Below, in pieces: positions 1 through 7,350 of a DNA stretch of 18,961 nt. Origin of the DNA: Saprospiraceae bacterium (GTDB taxonomy: Bacteria; Bacteroidota; Bacteroidia; Chitinophagales; Saprospiraceae); the NCBI GenBank assembly GCA_007128085.1, contig SKYC01000180.1, positions 1 to 18,961 on the forward strand, written 5' to 3'. The notes under the pieces were generated by a model. That model was not told where the DNA came from. It did not search any database and saw only the letters and a list, made by a program, of their open reading frames with translations. Position 1 is the first letter of the stretch. Each line of letters opens with the position of its first letter. Made by a program: the position numbers and the translations under genes.

Positions 1-292
1 CATTCAGCTATTTAAATCTACTCTTAAACTTTAATTCACTATTGCAATTTCCCGCATGGGTCTTTCGCAATTTTTGCGACTTTATTAGAGTTCGCGTTTT
101 TTATTTATAGAACTTAATTGAAATCCTCAGCTAATAATTCACCCTTTCGGCTTTTTTTAAAAAATTGCTGATTATTCAAAAGTATTTTACTTGTCTTTTT
201 TTCTCAGAACTTATTGCTTCCTGCTGCTGTTGCGGCTCTTTGGTCGCAAAATTAATAAATTGTGGCGTCTTCGTGTGTAAATCAACGCATTT
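1..292 (-). other. Non-coding gap downstream of nusA, probable infB leader
   Basis: No convincing reading frame crosses this AT-rich stretch on either strand. In Bacteroidota rimP-nusA is normally followed by infB, which would start beyond the window. The first three bases, read on the minus strand, are an ATG and could be that start, but no coding sequence is visible to confirm it. On the minus strand TACTTTTG (177-184) matches the TAnnTTTG -7 box; no TTTG was found at the expected distance upstream. A short perfect hairpin, TCGCAA-ttt-TTGCGA, lies at 65-79 without a following T-run on the minus strand. If the ATG is infB, this would be an unusually long leader within the operon with its own possible promoter. 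Confidence 0.35.
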
Positions 293-1537
293 CTATTCCT
301 CACCTTCAAATTCAGAAGCAAATACCTTGAGGATGGCCAGAACCGTTTCTTCCTCGAGGTCGGTTCTTCGAACCAGCTCTTCCGGACTGAGTCTCAATAC
401 GCTTTTAGCTGTATCACAACCAATTTGCTTGAGTTCCTCAATTACCCACTCTTCCACCTCATCGGAAAACTCTTCCAAATCCACATCGTCCTCGACTTCA
501 AACTCTTCGGCTTCCCTGAAAACATCTATTTCATAACCGGTAAGTGCGCTGGCCAGTTTGATATTGGATCCACCTTTACCGATGGCCAGTGAAACCTGGT
601 CGGCTTTTAAGAATACAGCAATCTTTTTATTTTCCTCGTCAATTTCCATGCTCGATATTTTGGCCGGTGTGAGCGACCGCTGGATATAGAGTTGGAGATT
701 GGTGGTGTAGTTGACGATATCTATATTTTCGCTTTTCAACTCCCTGACGATGCCGTGTATTCTCGACCCCTTCATCCCCACACAGGCTCCTACCGGATCT
801 ACGCGATCGTCGTAGGACTCCACTGCGACTTTGGCTCTTTCGCCGGGCAGGCGCACTATTTTTCTGATAATGATCAATCCGTCTTCTATTTCAGGAACTT
901 CCTGCTCCAGGAGTTTTTCCAGGAAGCGTTCATCGGTTCTGGATATGATCACCATGGGGTTGTTGTTTCTCATTTCCACATCCTTGATGATCGCTCTTAC
1001 CACATCGCCCTTTCTGTAATAGTCGGCGCGTATCATTTCACTTCTCGGAAGGAGGAGTTCATTGCCTGTGGCATCGTCCAGAATGAGTAGTTGTCTTTTG
1101 AGTATCTGATGAACCTCACCCACAACAATTTCTCCGATGCGGTCTTTGTACTTGGCGTAAATTTCATCTTTCTCCAATTCCATGATTCTGGAAATCAATG
1201 TTTGCCTTGCAGCCATGATGGCGCGCCTTCCGAAATCCTCTAAAAAAATGGCCTCGTAGCAGTCTTCTCCTACTTCGTAATCGCTGTCGATAAGCAGTGC
1301 CTCACTGATTGAAATCTGACGATTTTCATCGGTGACCTCACCATCCGGTACGATCTGTCGAACCCGCCACATTTCAAGATCCCCCTTGCCGGGATTGACG
1401 ATGACGTCAAAATTTTCGTCCGAACCGTATTTTTTCTTGATCAGGGTTCGAAAAACATCTTCCAAAACCCGAACCATGGTCGGGCGATCGATGTTTTTGT
1501 CGGTTTTAAATTCCGAAAATGTTTCTATTAAGTTCAT
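293..1537 (-). CDS. nusA: Transcription termination/antitermination factor NusA
   Basis: NusA binds RNA polymerase and nascent RNA in the cytoplasm and modulates pausing, termination and antitermination. The 414-residue product has the family order: an N-terminal polymerase-binding domain (about 1-130), an S1 domain (about 135-200), KH1 with GMKG at 254-257, and KH2 with GKGG at 320-323. An acidic linker (342-364) and a C-terminal helical segment (365-410, helix-hairpin-helix-like) follow. The reading frame could begin at a TTG three codons earlier, but the ATG at 1537 gives the usual MNLIETFSEF start and is preferred. It lies 9 nt after the rimP stop, so the two are cotranscribed. The length is usual for Bacteroidota, shorter than the E. 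coli protein with its two full acidic repeats. The call is secure. Confidence 0.96.
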   Translation of the reverse strand: MNLIETFSEFKTDKNIDRPTMVRVLEDVFRTLIKKKYGSDENFDVIVNPGKGDLEMWRVRQIVPDGEVTDENRQISISEALLIDSDYEVGEDCYEAIFLEDFGRRAIMAARQTLISRIMELEKDEIYAKYKDRIGEIVVGEVHQILKRQLLILDDATGNELLLPRSEMIRADYYRKGDVVRAIIKDVEMRNNNPMVIISRTDERFLEKLLEQEVPEIEDGLIIIRKIVRLPGERAKVAVESYDDRVDPVGACVGMKGSRIHGIVRELKSENIDIVNYTTNLQLYIQRSLTPAKISSMEIDEENKKIAVFLKADQVSLAIGKGGSNIKLASALTGYEIDVFREAEEFEVEDDVDLEEFSDEVEEWVIEELKQIGCDTAKSVLRLSPEELVRRTDLEEETVLAILKVFASEFEGEE

Positions 1538-1546
1538 TTCAATCAA

Positions 1547-2023
1547 TTAAAATGAGATCAACACCACAGCAGTGTCAATCGATTCAAAATTTATTTCAAC
1601 TTTTTTCAGCGGTTGATTTTTGCTTTTTTTATTTTTGTCTTTGCCTCCTGTCTCCAGCACAAGGATATTCCCCGCGATTTCCTGAAGTTTCCCCTGAATT
1701 TCATCGCCCTCCAGAGTTTTTACTTTGAGTTTTCTCCCCAGGTGCTTGTTGAATTGTTTTAAGTACTTCAGAGGGCGGTCTGTTCCGGGCGATGATACCT
1801 CTAATGTGTAGCGCTCGTCCATGAGGTTCTCTGCTTCAATTTTTTCCTCGAGAAACCGACTCAGCTTTTTGCAAATATCAAAAGATACCCCCTCTTCCGA
1901 GTCAATATAAACGGAAACCTTTTTAGTTCCCTTAACCTCGATGTCTACTAAAAAGCAATCCCGAAATTCTTCCGCCTTGAATTTGTCTTCAACCTGTGAA
2001 GCAATGAAGTCCTCTGTGACCAT
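1547..2023 (-). CDS. rimP: Ribosome maturation factor RimP
   Basis: RimP is needed for maturation of the 30S ribosomal subunit in the cytoplasm. The 158-residue product has the two-domain RimP layout: an N-terminal alpha/beta domain containing the family motif SSPGTDRPLK (about residues 76-85), and a C-terminal SH3-like barrel. A lysine-rich insertion (KDKNKKSKNQPLKK) lies near the C-terminus. It is the first gene of the rimP-nusA operon, with only 9 nt before the nusA ATG. The ATG at 2023 is preceded by a predicted promoter and by a terminator-like hairpin only about 20 nt upstream (separate entries), so its expression may be controlled in the leader. Gene order and length both fit the family. 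Confidence 0.93.
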   Translation of the reverse strand: MVTEDFIASQVEDKFKAEEFRDCFLVDIEVKGTKKVSVYIDSEEGVSFDICKKLSRFLEEKIEAENLMDERYTLEVSSPGTDRPLKYLKQFNKHLGRKLKVKTLEGDEIQGKLQEIAGNILVLETGGKDKNKKSKNQPLKKVEINFESIDTAVVLISF

Positions 2024-2038
2024 CTAATTCGTTTAACT

Positions 2039-2064
2039 AAAAAAAGGGAACACAGGTTCCCTTT
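2039..2064 (-). terminator. Terminator-like hairpin in the rimP-nusA leader
   Basis: On the minus strand AAAGGGAAC-CTGT-GTTCCCTTT forms a perfect 9-bp stem (2043-2064) with a 4-nt loop. Its 3' arm runs into a tract of seven T in total, four of them beyond the stem. That is the form of an intrinsic terminator. It ends about 15 nt before the rimP ATG and begins a few bases after the predicted transcription start, and the nearest gene upstream is divergent. It therefore cannot be the terminator of a preceding minus-strand gene in this window. An attenuator or a 5' stabilising hairpin is inferred. Confidence 0.6.
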
Positions 2065-2076
2065 CAGAAATCGCCA

Positions 2077-2108
2077 CAAAGGTACATTATTATATATTAC
2101 CGTGCAAA
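2077..2108 (-). promoter_or_regulatory. Bacteroidota-type promoter for rimP-nusA
   Basis: On the minus strand TTTG (2105-2108) is followed after 20 nt by TACCTTTG (2077-2084). This matches the Bacteroidota primary sigma consensus of TTTG, a 19-21 nt spacer, then TAnnTTTG. The predicted start site is near 2070, giving a leader of about 45-50 nt to the rimP ATG. It is the best promoter match in the window. Confidence 0.72.
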
Positions 2109-2279
2109 AAATATTGATTGATGTGATAAAAATGGTGTTATTTTTACAGCTTGGGATTATTTTCGCATTTTTTATGAGGCCGCAAAATGCCTTTTAGTGG
2201 ATTTGTTCTTTTGACAAAGGGGAGAAAACTCTATCTGCATAGGCTTGTTATAAACTCGAATAAAAAGTAAATACCTACC

Positions 2280-3425
2280 ATGTCAAATTATATTGATTTG
2301 CTGGATAAAGCATTGGATCTTGAATTTTTGTCTGCTGACGAGGGCATGGAACTGTTCAAAAATGCTCCTACGACTGAATTAATGGAGGTCGCCCATCGCC
2401 TGCGTTTTATCCACAAACCCGATCCTGTAGTGACCTGGATTATCGACAGGAACAGCAACACGACCAATGTGTGTATTGCCAATTGTAAGTTTTGTAATTT
2501 TTACCGCAGACCGGGTCACGAAGAGGCCTATGTTACCACCATCGATGAGTACAGAGAAAAGATCGATGAATTGTACGAGTACGGAGGCAATCAACTCCTC
2601 TTACAGGGCGGGCATCACCCCGATCTGAATCTGGACTGGTACTGTAAATTGTTCAGAGAGTTGAAGCAACTCTACCCCGATCTCAAATTGCACGCTCTGG
2701 GACCACCTGAAATAGCACACATCGCCAAATTGGACAAAATGTCTTATTTCGATGTGCTGAAAAATTTAAAGGAAGCGGGGTTGGACTCTCTTCCGGGTGC
2801 CGGTGCTGAAATACTGAGCGACAGGGGTCGGCGTTTGATTTCTCGCGGAAAATGCGGCAGGAAGGAATGGTTGGATGTGATGAGGGCTGCGCATCAGCTG
2901 CATATTACCACTTCGGCCACGATGATGTTTGGACACATTGAAACGGACCGGGAGCGAATGGAGCACTTTGAAGATATACGAAAGGTTCAGTCCGAAAAAC
3001 CGGATGGTGCCAATGGGTTTCTCGCTTTTATTCCGTGGCCGTTTCAGGACGAAAATACCATTTTGAAGAAAATCAAAAGAGCGAGAAATGCCTGTACCGG
3101 AGACGAGTATATCCGAATGATTGCCATGAGCAGGATTATGCTGCCCAATATTCCGAACATTCAGGCTTCATGGCTGACCGTAGGCAAGCAGGTCGCACAA
3201 TTGTGCCTTCACAGCGGCGCCAATGACTTTGGAAGTATTATGATTGAAGAAAATGTCGTTTCAGCTGCCGGAGCAGCATTTCGTTTCACCGCTGAGGGCA
3301 TTCAGGAATCTATCAGAGAAGCGGGTTTTGAACCGAGACTCAGAGATCAGGAATACCAATTCAGGGAGCTGCCTGAAAATATGGTCCAGCAAATACTGGA
3401 TCGCGAAAACATGATTGTCGATTGA
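2280..3425 (+). CDS. mqnC: Cyclic dehypoxanthine futalosine synthase MqnC (radical SAM)
   Basis: MqnC catalyses the radical-SAM cyclisation of dehypoxanthine futalosine in the futalosine route to menaquinone, in the cytoplasm. The 381-residue product carries the cluster-binding CxxxCxxC at C65, C69 and C72 within NVCIANCKFCNFYR; the CNFYR form is typical of MqnC, while the sister enzyme MqnE has a different context. Further family motifs are LLQGGHHPDL, SLPGAGAEIL, TTSATMMFGHIE, FIPWPFQ and a late EENVVSAAG. Length is as expected. It is divergent from rimP across 256 bp and is followed after 115 bp by a purine nucleoside phosphorylase. No other mqn gene is visible in the window. MqnE is the main alternative, but the motifs favour MqnC. 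Confidence 0.9.
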   Translation: MSNYIDLLDKALDLEFLSADEGMELFKNAPTTELMEVAHRLRFIHKPDPVVTWIIDRNSNTTNVCIANCKFCNFYRRPGHEEAYVTTIDEYREKIDELYEYGGNQLLLQGGHHPDLNLDWYCKLFRELKQLYPDLKLHALGPPEIAHIAKLDKMSYFDVLKNLKEAGLDSLPGAGAEILSDRGRRLISRGKCGRKEWLDVMRAAHQLHITTSATMMFGHIETDRERMEHFEDIRKVQSEKPDGANGFLAFIPWPFQDENTILKKIKRARNACTGDEYIRMIAMSRIMLPNIPNIQASWLTVGKQVAQLCLHSGANDFGSIMIEENVVSAAGAAFRFTAEGIQESIREAGFEPRLRDQEYQFRELPENMVQQILDRENMIVD

Positions 3426-3540
3426 GTCAAGTGCGGAACCGATGAATGCGAATTGTTTTGAACGGAAACGAATCGGAATACTGCGTGATTAGACGCCTTT
3501 TTTCCGTTAGTAAATGGCGGTTTAGAAAAATGATTGACCT

Positions 3541-4386
3541 ATGAATGTATATACGGGACTTGTGAAAAAGGCCGCGGGAAAAATTCGGGAAATGACGGGT
3601 AATTTTCAACCTGAGGTGGCTTTGATTACCGGTACCGGGCTGGGTGATATCGCCTCAGCCATGGAGGTAGAGTTCAAAATTCCCTACTCGCAAATTGAAG
3701 GTTTTCCTCTTTCTACTGTACAGAGTCACCGCGGAGAAATGTTGTTTGGGCATCTCAATGACTTGCCCATCCTGGTGTTTTCCGGTCGGTTTCATTACTA
3801 CGAGGGATACGACATGAAAGAAGTGACTTTTTCCGTCAGAGTGATCGGAGAGCTGGGAGTGAGGAAGTTGATGATTTCCAATGTCAGCGGTGGAATCAAT
3901 GCCGATTACGAAGCGGGTGATGTCGTTTTTCTGAAAGACCACATCAATTTGTTCCCGGAAAATCCGTTGAGAGGTGAAAATTTCGAAGCCTGGGGTCCGC
4001 GTTTTCCGGATATGAAGGACACCTACAACAGAGGTTTAAACAAAAAGTGCATGTCGGTGGCAGAGAAGTGTGGTTTGAAGGCCCACGAAGGGGTTTATGT
4101 GGGGTTTCCCGGACCCAATCTCGAAACCCCTGCGGAATACGTTTTTTTAAATAAAATCGGTGGGGATTTGGTGGGAATGTCCACCGTGCCGGAAGTCCTT
4201 GTCGCGAAGCATATGGGGATATCCGTCCTCGTTTTTTCCCTGGTGAGCAACAAGTGTTTTCCGCCCTCTGAGATAAGAGAAACTTCCATTGAGGACGTAA
4301 TCTCAGTAGCCGAAAAAAAATCTCCCTTACTCCGGAAAATGGTTGAGAAAACCATTGCCCTATTTTCAAAAGAGAAAATTGTCTAG
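3541..4386 (+). CDS. Purine nucleoside phosphorylase, trimeric PNP type
   Basis: This enzyme cleaves purine nucleosides with phosphate to a free base and ribose 1-phosphate in the purine salvage pathway. The 281-residue product has the class I (trimeric) motifs: GTGLG at 31-35 for phosphate, the SHRGE segment at 62-66, RFHYYEGY at 83-90, GPNLETPAEY at 191-200 with the base-contacting Glu199, MSTVPE at 213-218, and Asn237 in SNK. Asn at that last position is associated with 6-oxopurine substrates (inosine, guanosine) in the family. It lies 115 bp after mqnC and only 13 bp before uvrA. The neighbouring mqnC may be incidental, or the enzyme may recycle hypoxanthine nucleosides linked to futalosine turnover; that is inference. 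The ATG start is preferred, as the frame begins there with the usual N-terminal helix. Confidence 0.92.
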   Translation: MNVYTGLVKKAAGKIREMTGNFQPEVALITGTGLGDIASAMEVEFKIPYSQIEGFPLSTVQSHRGEMLFGHLNDLPILVFSGRFHYYEGYDMKEVTFSVRVIGELGVRKLMISNVSGGINADYEAGDVVFLKDHINLFPENPLRGENFEAWGPRFPDMKDTYNRGLNKKCMSVAEKCGLKAHEGVYVGFPGPNLETPAEYVFLNKIGGDLVGMSTVPEVLVAKHMGISVLVFSLVSNKCFPPSEIRETSIEDVISVAEKKSPLLRKMVEKTIALFSKEKIV

Positions 4387-4399
4387 TTAAATTGACCCC

Positions 4400-7216
4400 A
4401 TGACAAAAGAATACAGAAGCGACGGGATACTCCGCGTAAGGGGAGCAAGAGACCACAACCTGAAAAATATAAATGTCGATATCCCACTGAATCAATTGAC
4501 CGTGATTACCGGAGTCAGCGGGAGTGGGAAATCTTCACTTGCCTTCGATACCATTTACGCCGAGGGACAGCGGAGATATATGGAAACTTTTTCCGCTTAC
4601 GCCCGCCAATTTATCGGCAATATGGAACGCCCGGATGTGGAATCTGTAGACGGTTTGAGTCCCGTTATCTCTATTGAGCAAAAAACCACGGCATGGAACC
4701 CCAGATCTACGGTGGGTACGGTTACAGAAGTTTACGATTTTCTGAGACTGTTGTACGCCAGGATCGGACAGGCAAGGTCTTACCTGAGTGGAAAAAGAAT
4801 GCAGAAATACACCGAAGATCAGGTCATTGATCTGCTCGTGGAAAAATTCCATCAGCAGGCTGTCACTATCCTGGCTCCTGTGGTCAGAGGTAGAAAAGGG
4901 CACTACAGAGAACTTCTGGAGCAGATTCGAAAACAGGGCTACACAAAAGTGAGGATCAATGGAACAGTGACCGCACTCAAGGTCGGGATGAAACTCGATC
5001 GATACAAAACCCACAATATCGAAGTGTTGATCGACCGGTTAAAAGTGCCGGAAGAGAGAAATTCCCGACTTACTGAATCCATCCGTATTGCCATGGATAT
5101 GGGAGACCAAACCCTTTTTGTCCTGCTCGAAGACGGTGAGCTGCTGCCATTCAGTAAGGAATTGGTCGATCCGGAAACGGGCTTGTCATACGAAGAGCCC
5201 TCTCCCAATACTTTTTCTTTCAACTCACCTTACGGTGCCTGTCCGGAGTGTAAGGGTTTGGGAAAGTTGCACAAAGTGGATATCAATAAAGTCGTATCCG
5301 ACCCTTCACTGTCAATCAATAAGGGGGGGATTGCTCCCCTGGGGGAGTACAGAGAAAATTCAAATTTTAAAGAAGTCAGGTCACTGTCCAAAAAACACGG
5401 CTTTTCAATGGTGAAACCCATAGAGGACATTCCCGAGGAAAAGCTGAACATCATCCTGTACGGAGATAGTGAAAGAAGGAGTAGGGGAAAGGTAAAATGG
5501 GGCAAACATATCAAAACCCACGGTGTCTTTGGATTGATAGAAAAGTGGCACAAAGATACCGGATCGGAAAAGATAAGGCAATGGGCGGAGACCTATATGT
5601 CGATTGACTGGTGTCCCTCCTGTAACGGGAGTCAGCTGAAAAAAGAATCATTGCACTTTTTTGTAGATGAAAAAAATATAGCCGATCTGGCTGCCATGGA
5701 CCTCGAAGATCTCCATTTGTGGCTGTCAGAGCTCAACCCTAAACTAGACAATCGATCGCGGGCAATTGCATCTGAGTTAGTTAAGGAAATCAGAGAAAGA
5801 GTGAGCTTTTTGAAACTGGTAGGCCTCGGGTATCTCACTCTGAACCGCCGTGCAAATACACTTTCCGGTGGGGAGTCGCAGCGAATCAGGTTGGCCACTC
5901 AAATTGGATCTCAACTCACGGGAATCACCTATGTACTAGACGAGCCCTCCATTGGACTGCACGCCAGCGACAATGAAAAGCTGATTCGCTCCCTGAAGGA
6001 TTTGAGAGATCTCGGAAATACCATTTTGGTGGTTGAGCACGACAAAGACCTGATGCTGGCTTCCGACTTCATTATTGACCTGGGGCCTGAGGCCGGCAAA
6101 AAAGGAGGGGAAGTCATCGCCTCCGGCAGTCCGAAGCAAGTGATGGAGAGTAAGAAGGGGCTGACAGCTCGATACCTCGCAACAAAAGAAACCGACCTGA
6201 ACAGCAGCAAAGAGCGGGTGGGCAGTGGAAGAGTCTTGCGTTTGGAGGGAGCTGAGGGCAACAATCTGAATGAGGTTGACCTCGAGATTAGACTGGGTAC
6301 ATTTACCTGTGTTACAGGGGTGTCAGGCAGTGGAAAATCCACGCTTATCAATGAAACCCTTTATCCCATTTTGCGTCAGCACTTTTACTCTTCGGTAAAA
6401 ATGCCTCTCCCATACAGAAAGATTGAGGGAATGGAGCATCTCGACAAAGTAATTGAAATTGACCAATCTGCCATCGGCCGAACCCCGCGATCCAATCCGG
6501 CTACTTACACGGGCGTATTTACACCCATACGCAAATTGTTTTCAGATACGCCCGAGGCCAAAATCAGAGGATACAAAGCGGGAAGATTTTCTTTCAATGT
6601 AAAAGGAGGGCGCTGTGAGACCTGTCAGGGAGCCGGGAAGAAAACCCTTGAAATGAACTTTTTACCGGATGTGTTGGTGGACTGTGAGAGCTGTATGGGG
6701 CAGAGGTACAATCGCGAAACCCTTGAAATTACTTATCGGAAAAAGAACATCAAAGAAGTACTAGACATGACCATCACCGAGGCGTGTGAATTCTTCTCGG
6801 CCATTCCAAAAATATTCAGAATTCTCAGTATGATAAAACGGGTGGGACTGGGATATATAAAATTGGGTCAGGCGGCTCCAACGCTTTCGGGAGGCGAAGC
6901 CCAGCGGGTGAAACTGGCCGAAGAGCTTGCAAAAAGGTCTACCGGAAACACGCTTTATATTTTGGATGAACCCTCAACCGGATTGCACTACGAGGACGTC
7001 AGGAAATTATTGGATATTCTGCACGAACTGGTGGACAAGGGGAATACCGTCATCGTCATTGAGCACCAAACAGACATCATCCTGAATGCAGATTGCATCG
7101 TGGATCTCGGGCCGGGGGGTGGAAAAAACGGGGGTGACATTATGTTTCAGGGGCCACTGAAAGACCTCCTGAGAAAGAGGAAGAACCTGACGGCTCAGTT
7201 TTTGAAAAACAATTGA
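4400..7216 (+). CDS. uvrA: Excinuclease ABC subunit UvrA
   Basis: UvrA is the DNA-damage-recognising ATPase of nucleotide excision repair and loads UvrB. The 938-residue product has two ABC-type ATPase halves. The first has Walker A GVSGSGKS at 38-45 and a signature LSGGESQR with DEPSIGLH. The second has Walker A near 640-647, LSGGEAQR and DEPSTGLH. Zinc cysteine pairs are present at C281/C284 with C405/C408, and at C739/C742 with C762/C765. The cysteine pair often found near residue 120 (after LLYARIG) is absent, the segment reading RSYLSGKRM; from memory this is common in Bacteroidota UvrA. The gene begins 13 bp after the phosphorylase stop, suggesting cotranscription. Full-length; the duplicated-paralogue UvrA2 is unlikely because the UvrB-binding region is retained. 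Confidence 0.96.
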   Translation: MTKEYRSDGILRVRGARDHNLKNINVDIPLNQLTVITGVSGSGKSSLAFDTIYAEGQRRYMETFSAYARQFIGNMERPDVESVDGLSPVISIEQKTTAWNPRSTVGTVTEVYDFLRLLYARIGQARSYLSGKRMQKYTEDQVIDLLVEKFHQQAVTILAPVVRGRKGHYRELLEQIRKQGYTKVRINGTVTALKVGMKLDRYKTHNIEVLIDRLKVPEERNSRLTESIRIAMDMGDQTLFVLLEDGELLPFSKELVDPETGLSYEEPSPNTFSFNSPYGACPECKGLGKLHKVDINKVVSDPSLSINKGGIAPLGEYRENSNFKEVRSLSKKHGFSMVKPIEDIPEEKLNIILYGDSERRSRGKVKWGKHIKTHGVFGLIEKWHKDTGSEKIRQWAETYMSIDWCPSCNGSQLKKESLHFFVDEKNIADLAAMDLEDLHLWLSELNPKLDNRSRAIASELVKEIRERVSFLKLVGLGYLTLNRRANTLSGGESQRIRLATQIGSQLTGITYVLDEPSIGLHASDNEKLIRSLKDLRDLGNTILVVEHDKDLMLASDFIIDLGPEAGKKGGEVIASGSPKQVMESKKGLTARYLATKETDLNSSKERVGSGRVLRLEGAEGNNLNEVDLEIRLGTFTCVTGVSGSGKSTLINETLYPILRQHFYSSVKMPLPYRKIEGMEHLDKVIEIDQSAIGRTPRSNPATYTGVFTPIRKLFSDTPEAKIRGYKAGRFSFNVKGGRCETCQGAGKKTLEMNFLPDVLVDCESCMGQRYNRETLEITYRKKNIKEVLDMTITEACEFFSAIPKIFRILSMIKRVGLGYIKLGQAAPTLSGGEAQRVKLAEELAKRSTGNTLYILDEPSTGLHYEDVRKLLDILHELVDKGNTVIVIEHQTDIILNADCIVDLGPGGGKNGGDIMFQGPLKDLLRKRKNLTAQFLKNN

Positions 7217-7350
7217 TCTCCCACAACCCCGGGGCGACCCAGATTTCCATGTCGTTTCCATTCTCCTGACATCGCTGTGCTCTACAATCTGGAAGATTTA
7301 TTTTTTCTTTAGGCATTTTTAGCTTATATTTAGGTCATATTTGATTGTAT

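Noticed and set aside
165..536. 123-codon plus-strand frame overlapping the end of nusA
   Set aside because: It is a Ser-rich shadow of the nusA coding strand with no family features.
2218..2252. TTGACA-like sequence with TATCTGCA downstream as an mqnC promoter
   Set aside because: The -7 box matches only partly and the spacer is short; several equally weak candidates exist in the same gap.
3461..3508. 8-bp inverted repeat AACGGAAA/TTTCCGTT between mqnC and the phosphorylase gene
   Set aside because: The loop is 32 nt and no T-run follows the 3' arm, so it is not a credible terminator; a stem of this length can arise by chance.
7336..7343. CATATTTG as a -7 box for the AAA+ gene
   Set aside because: It has one mismatch to TAnnTTTG, no upstream TTTG was recognised at the right distance, and the start site would fall on the start codon itself.
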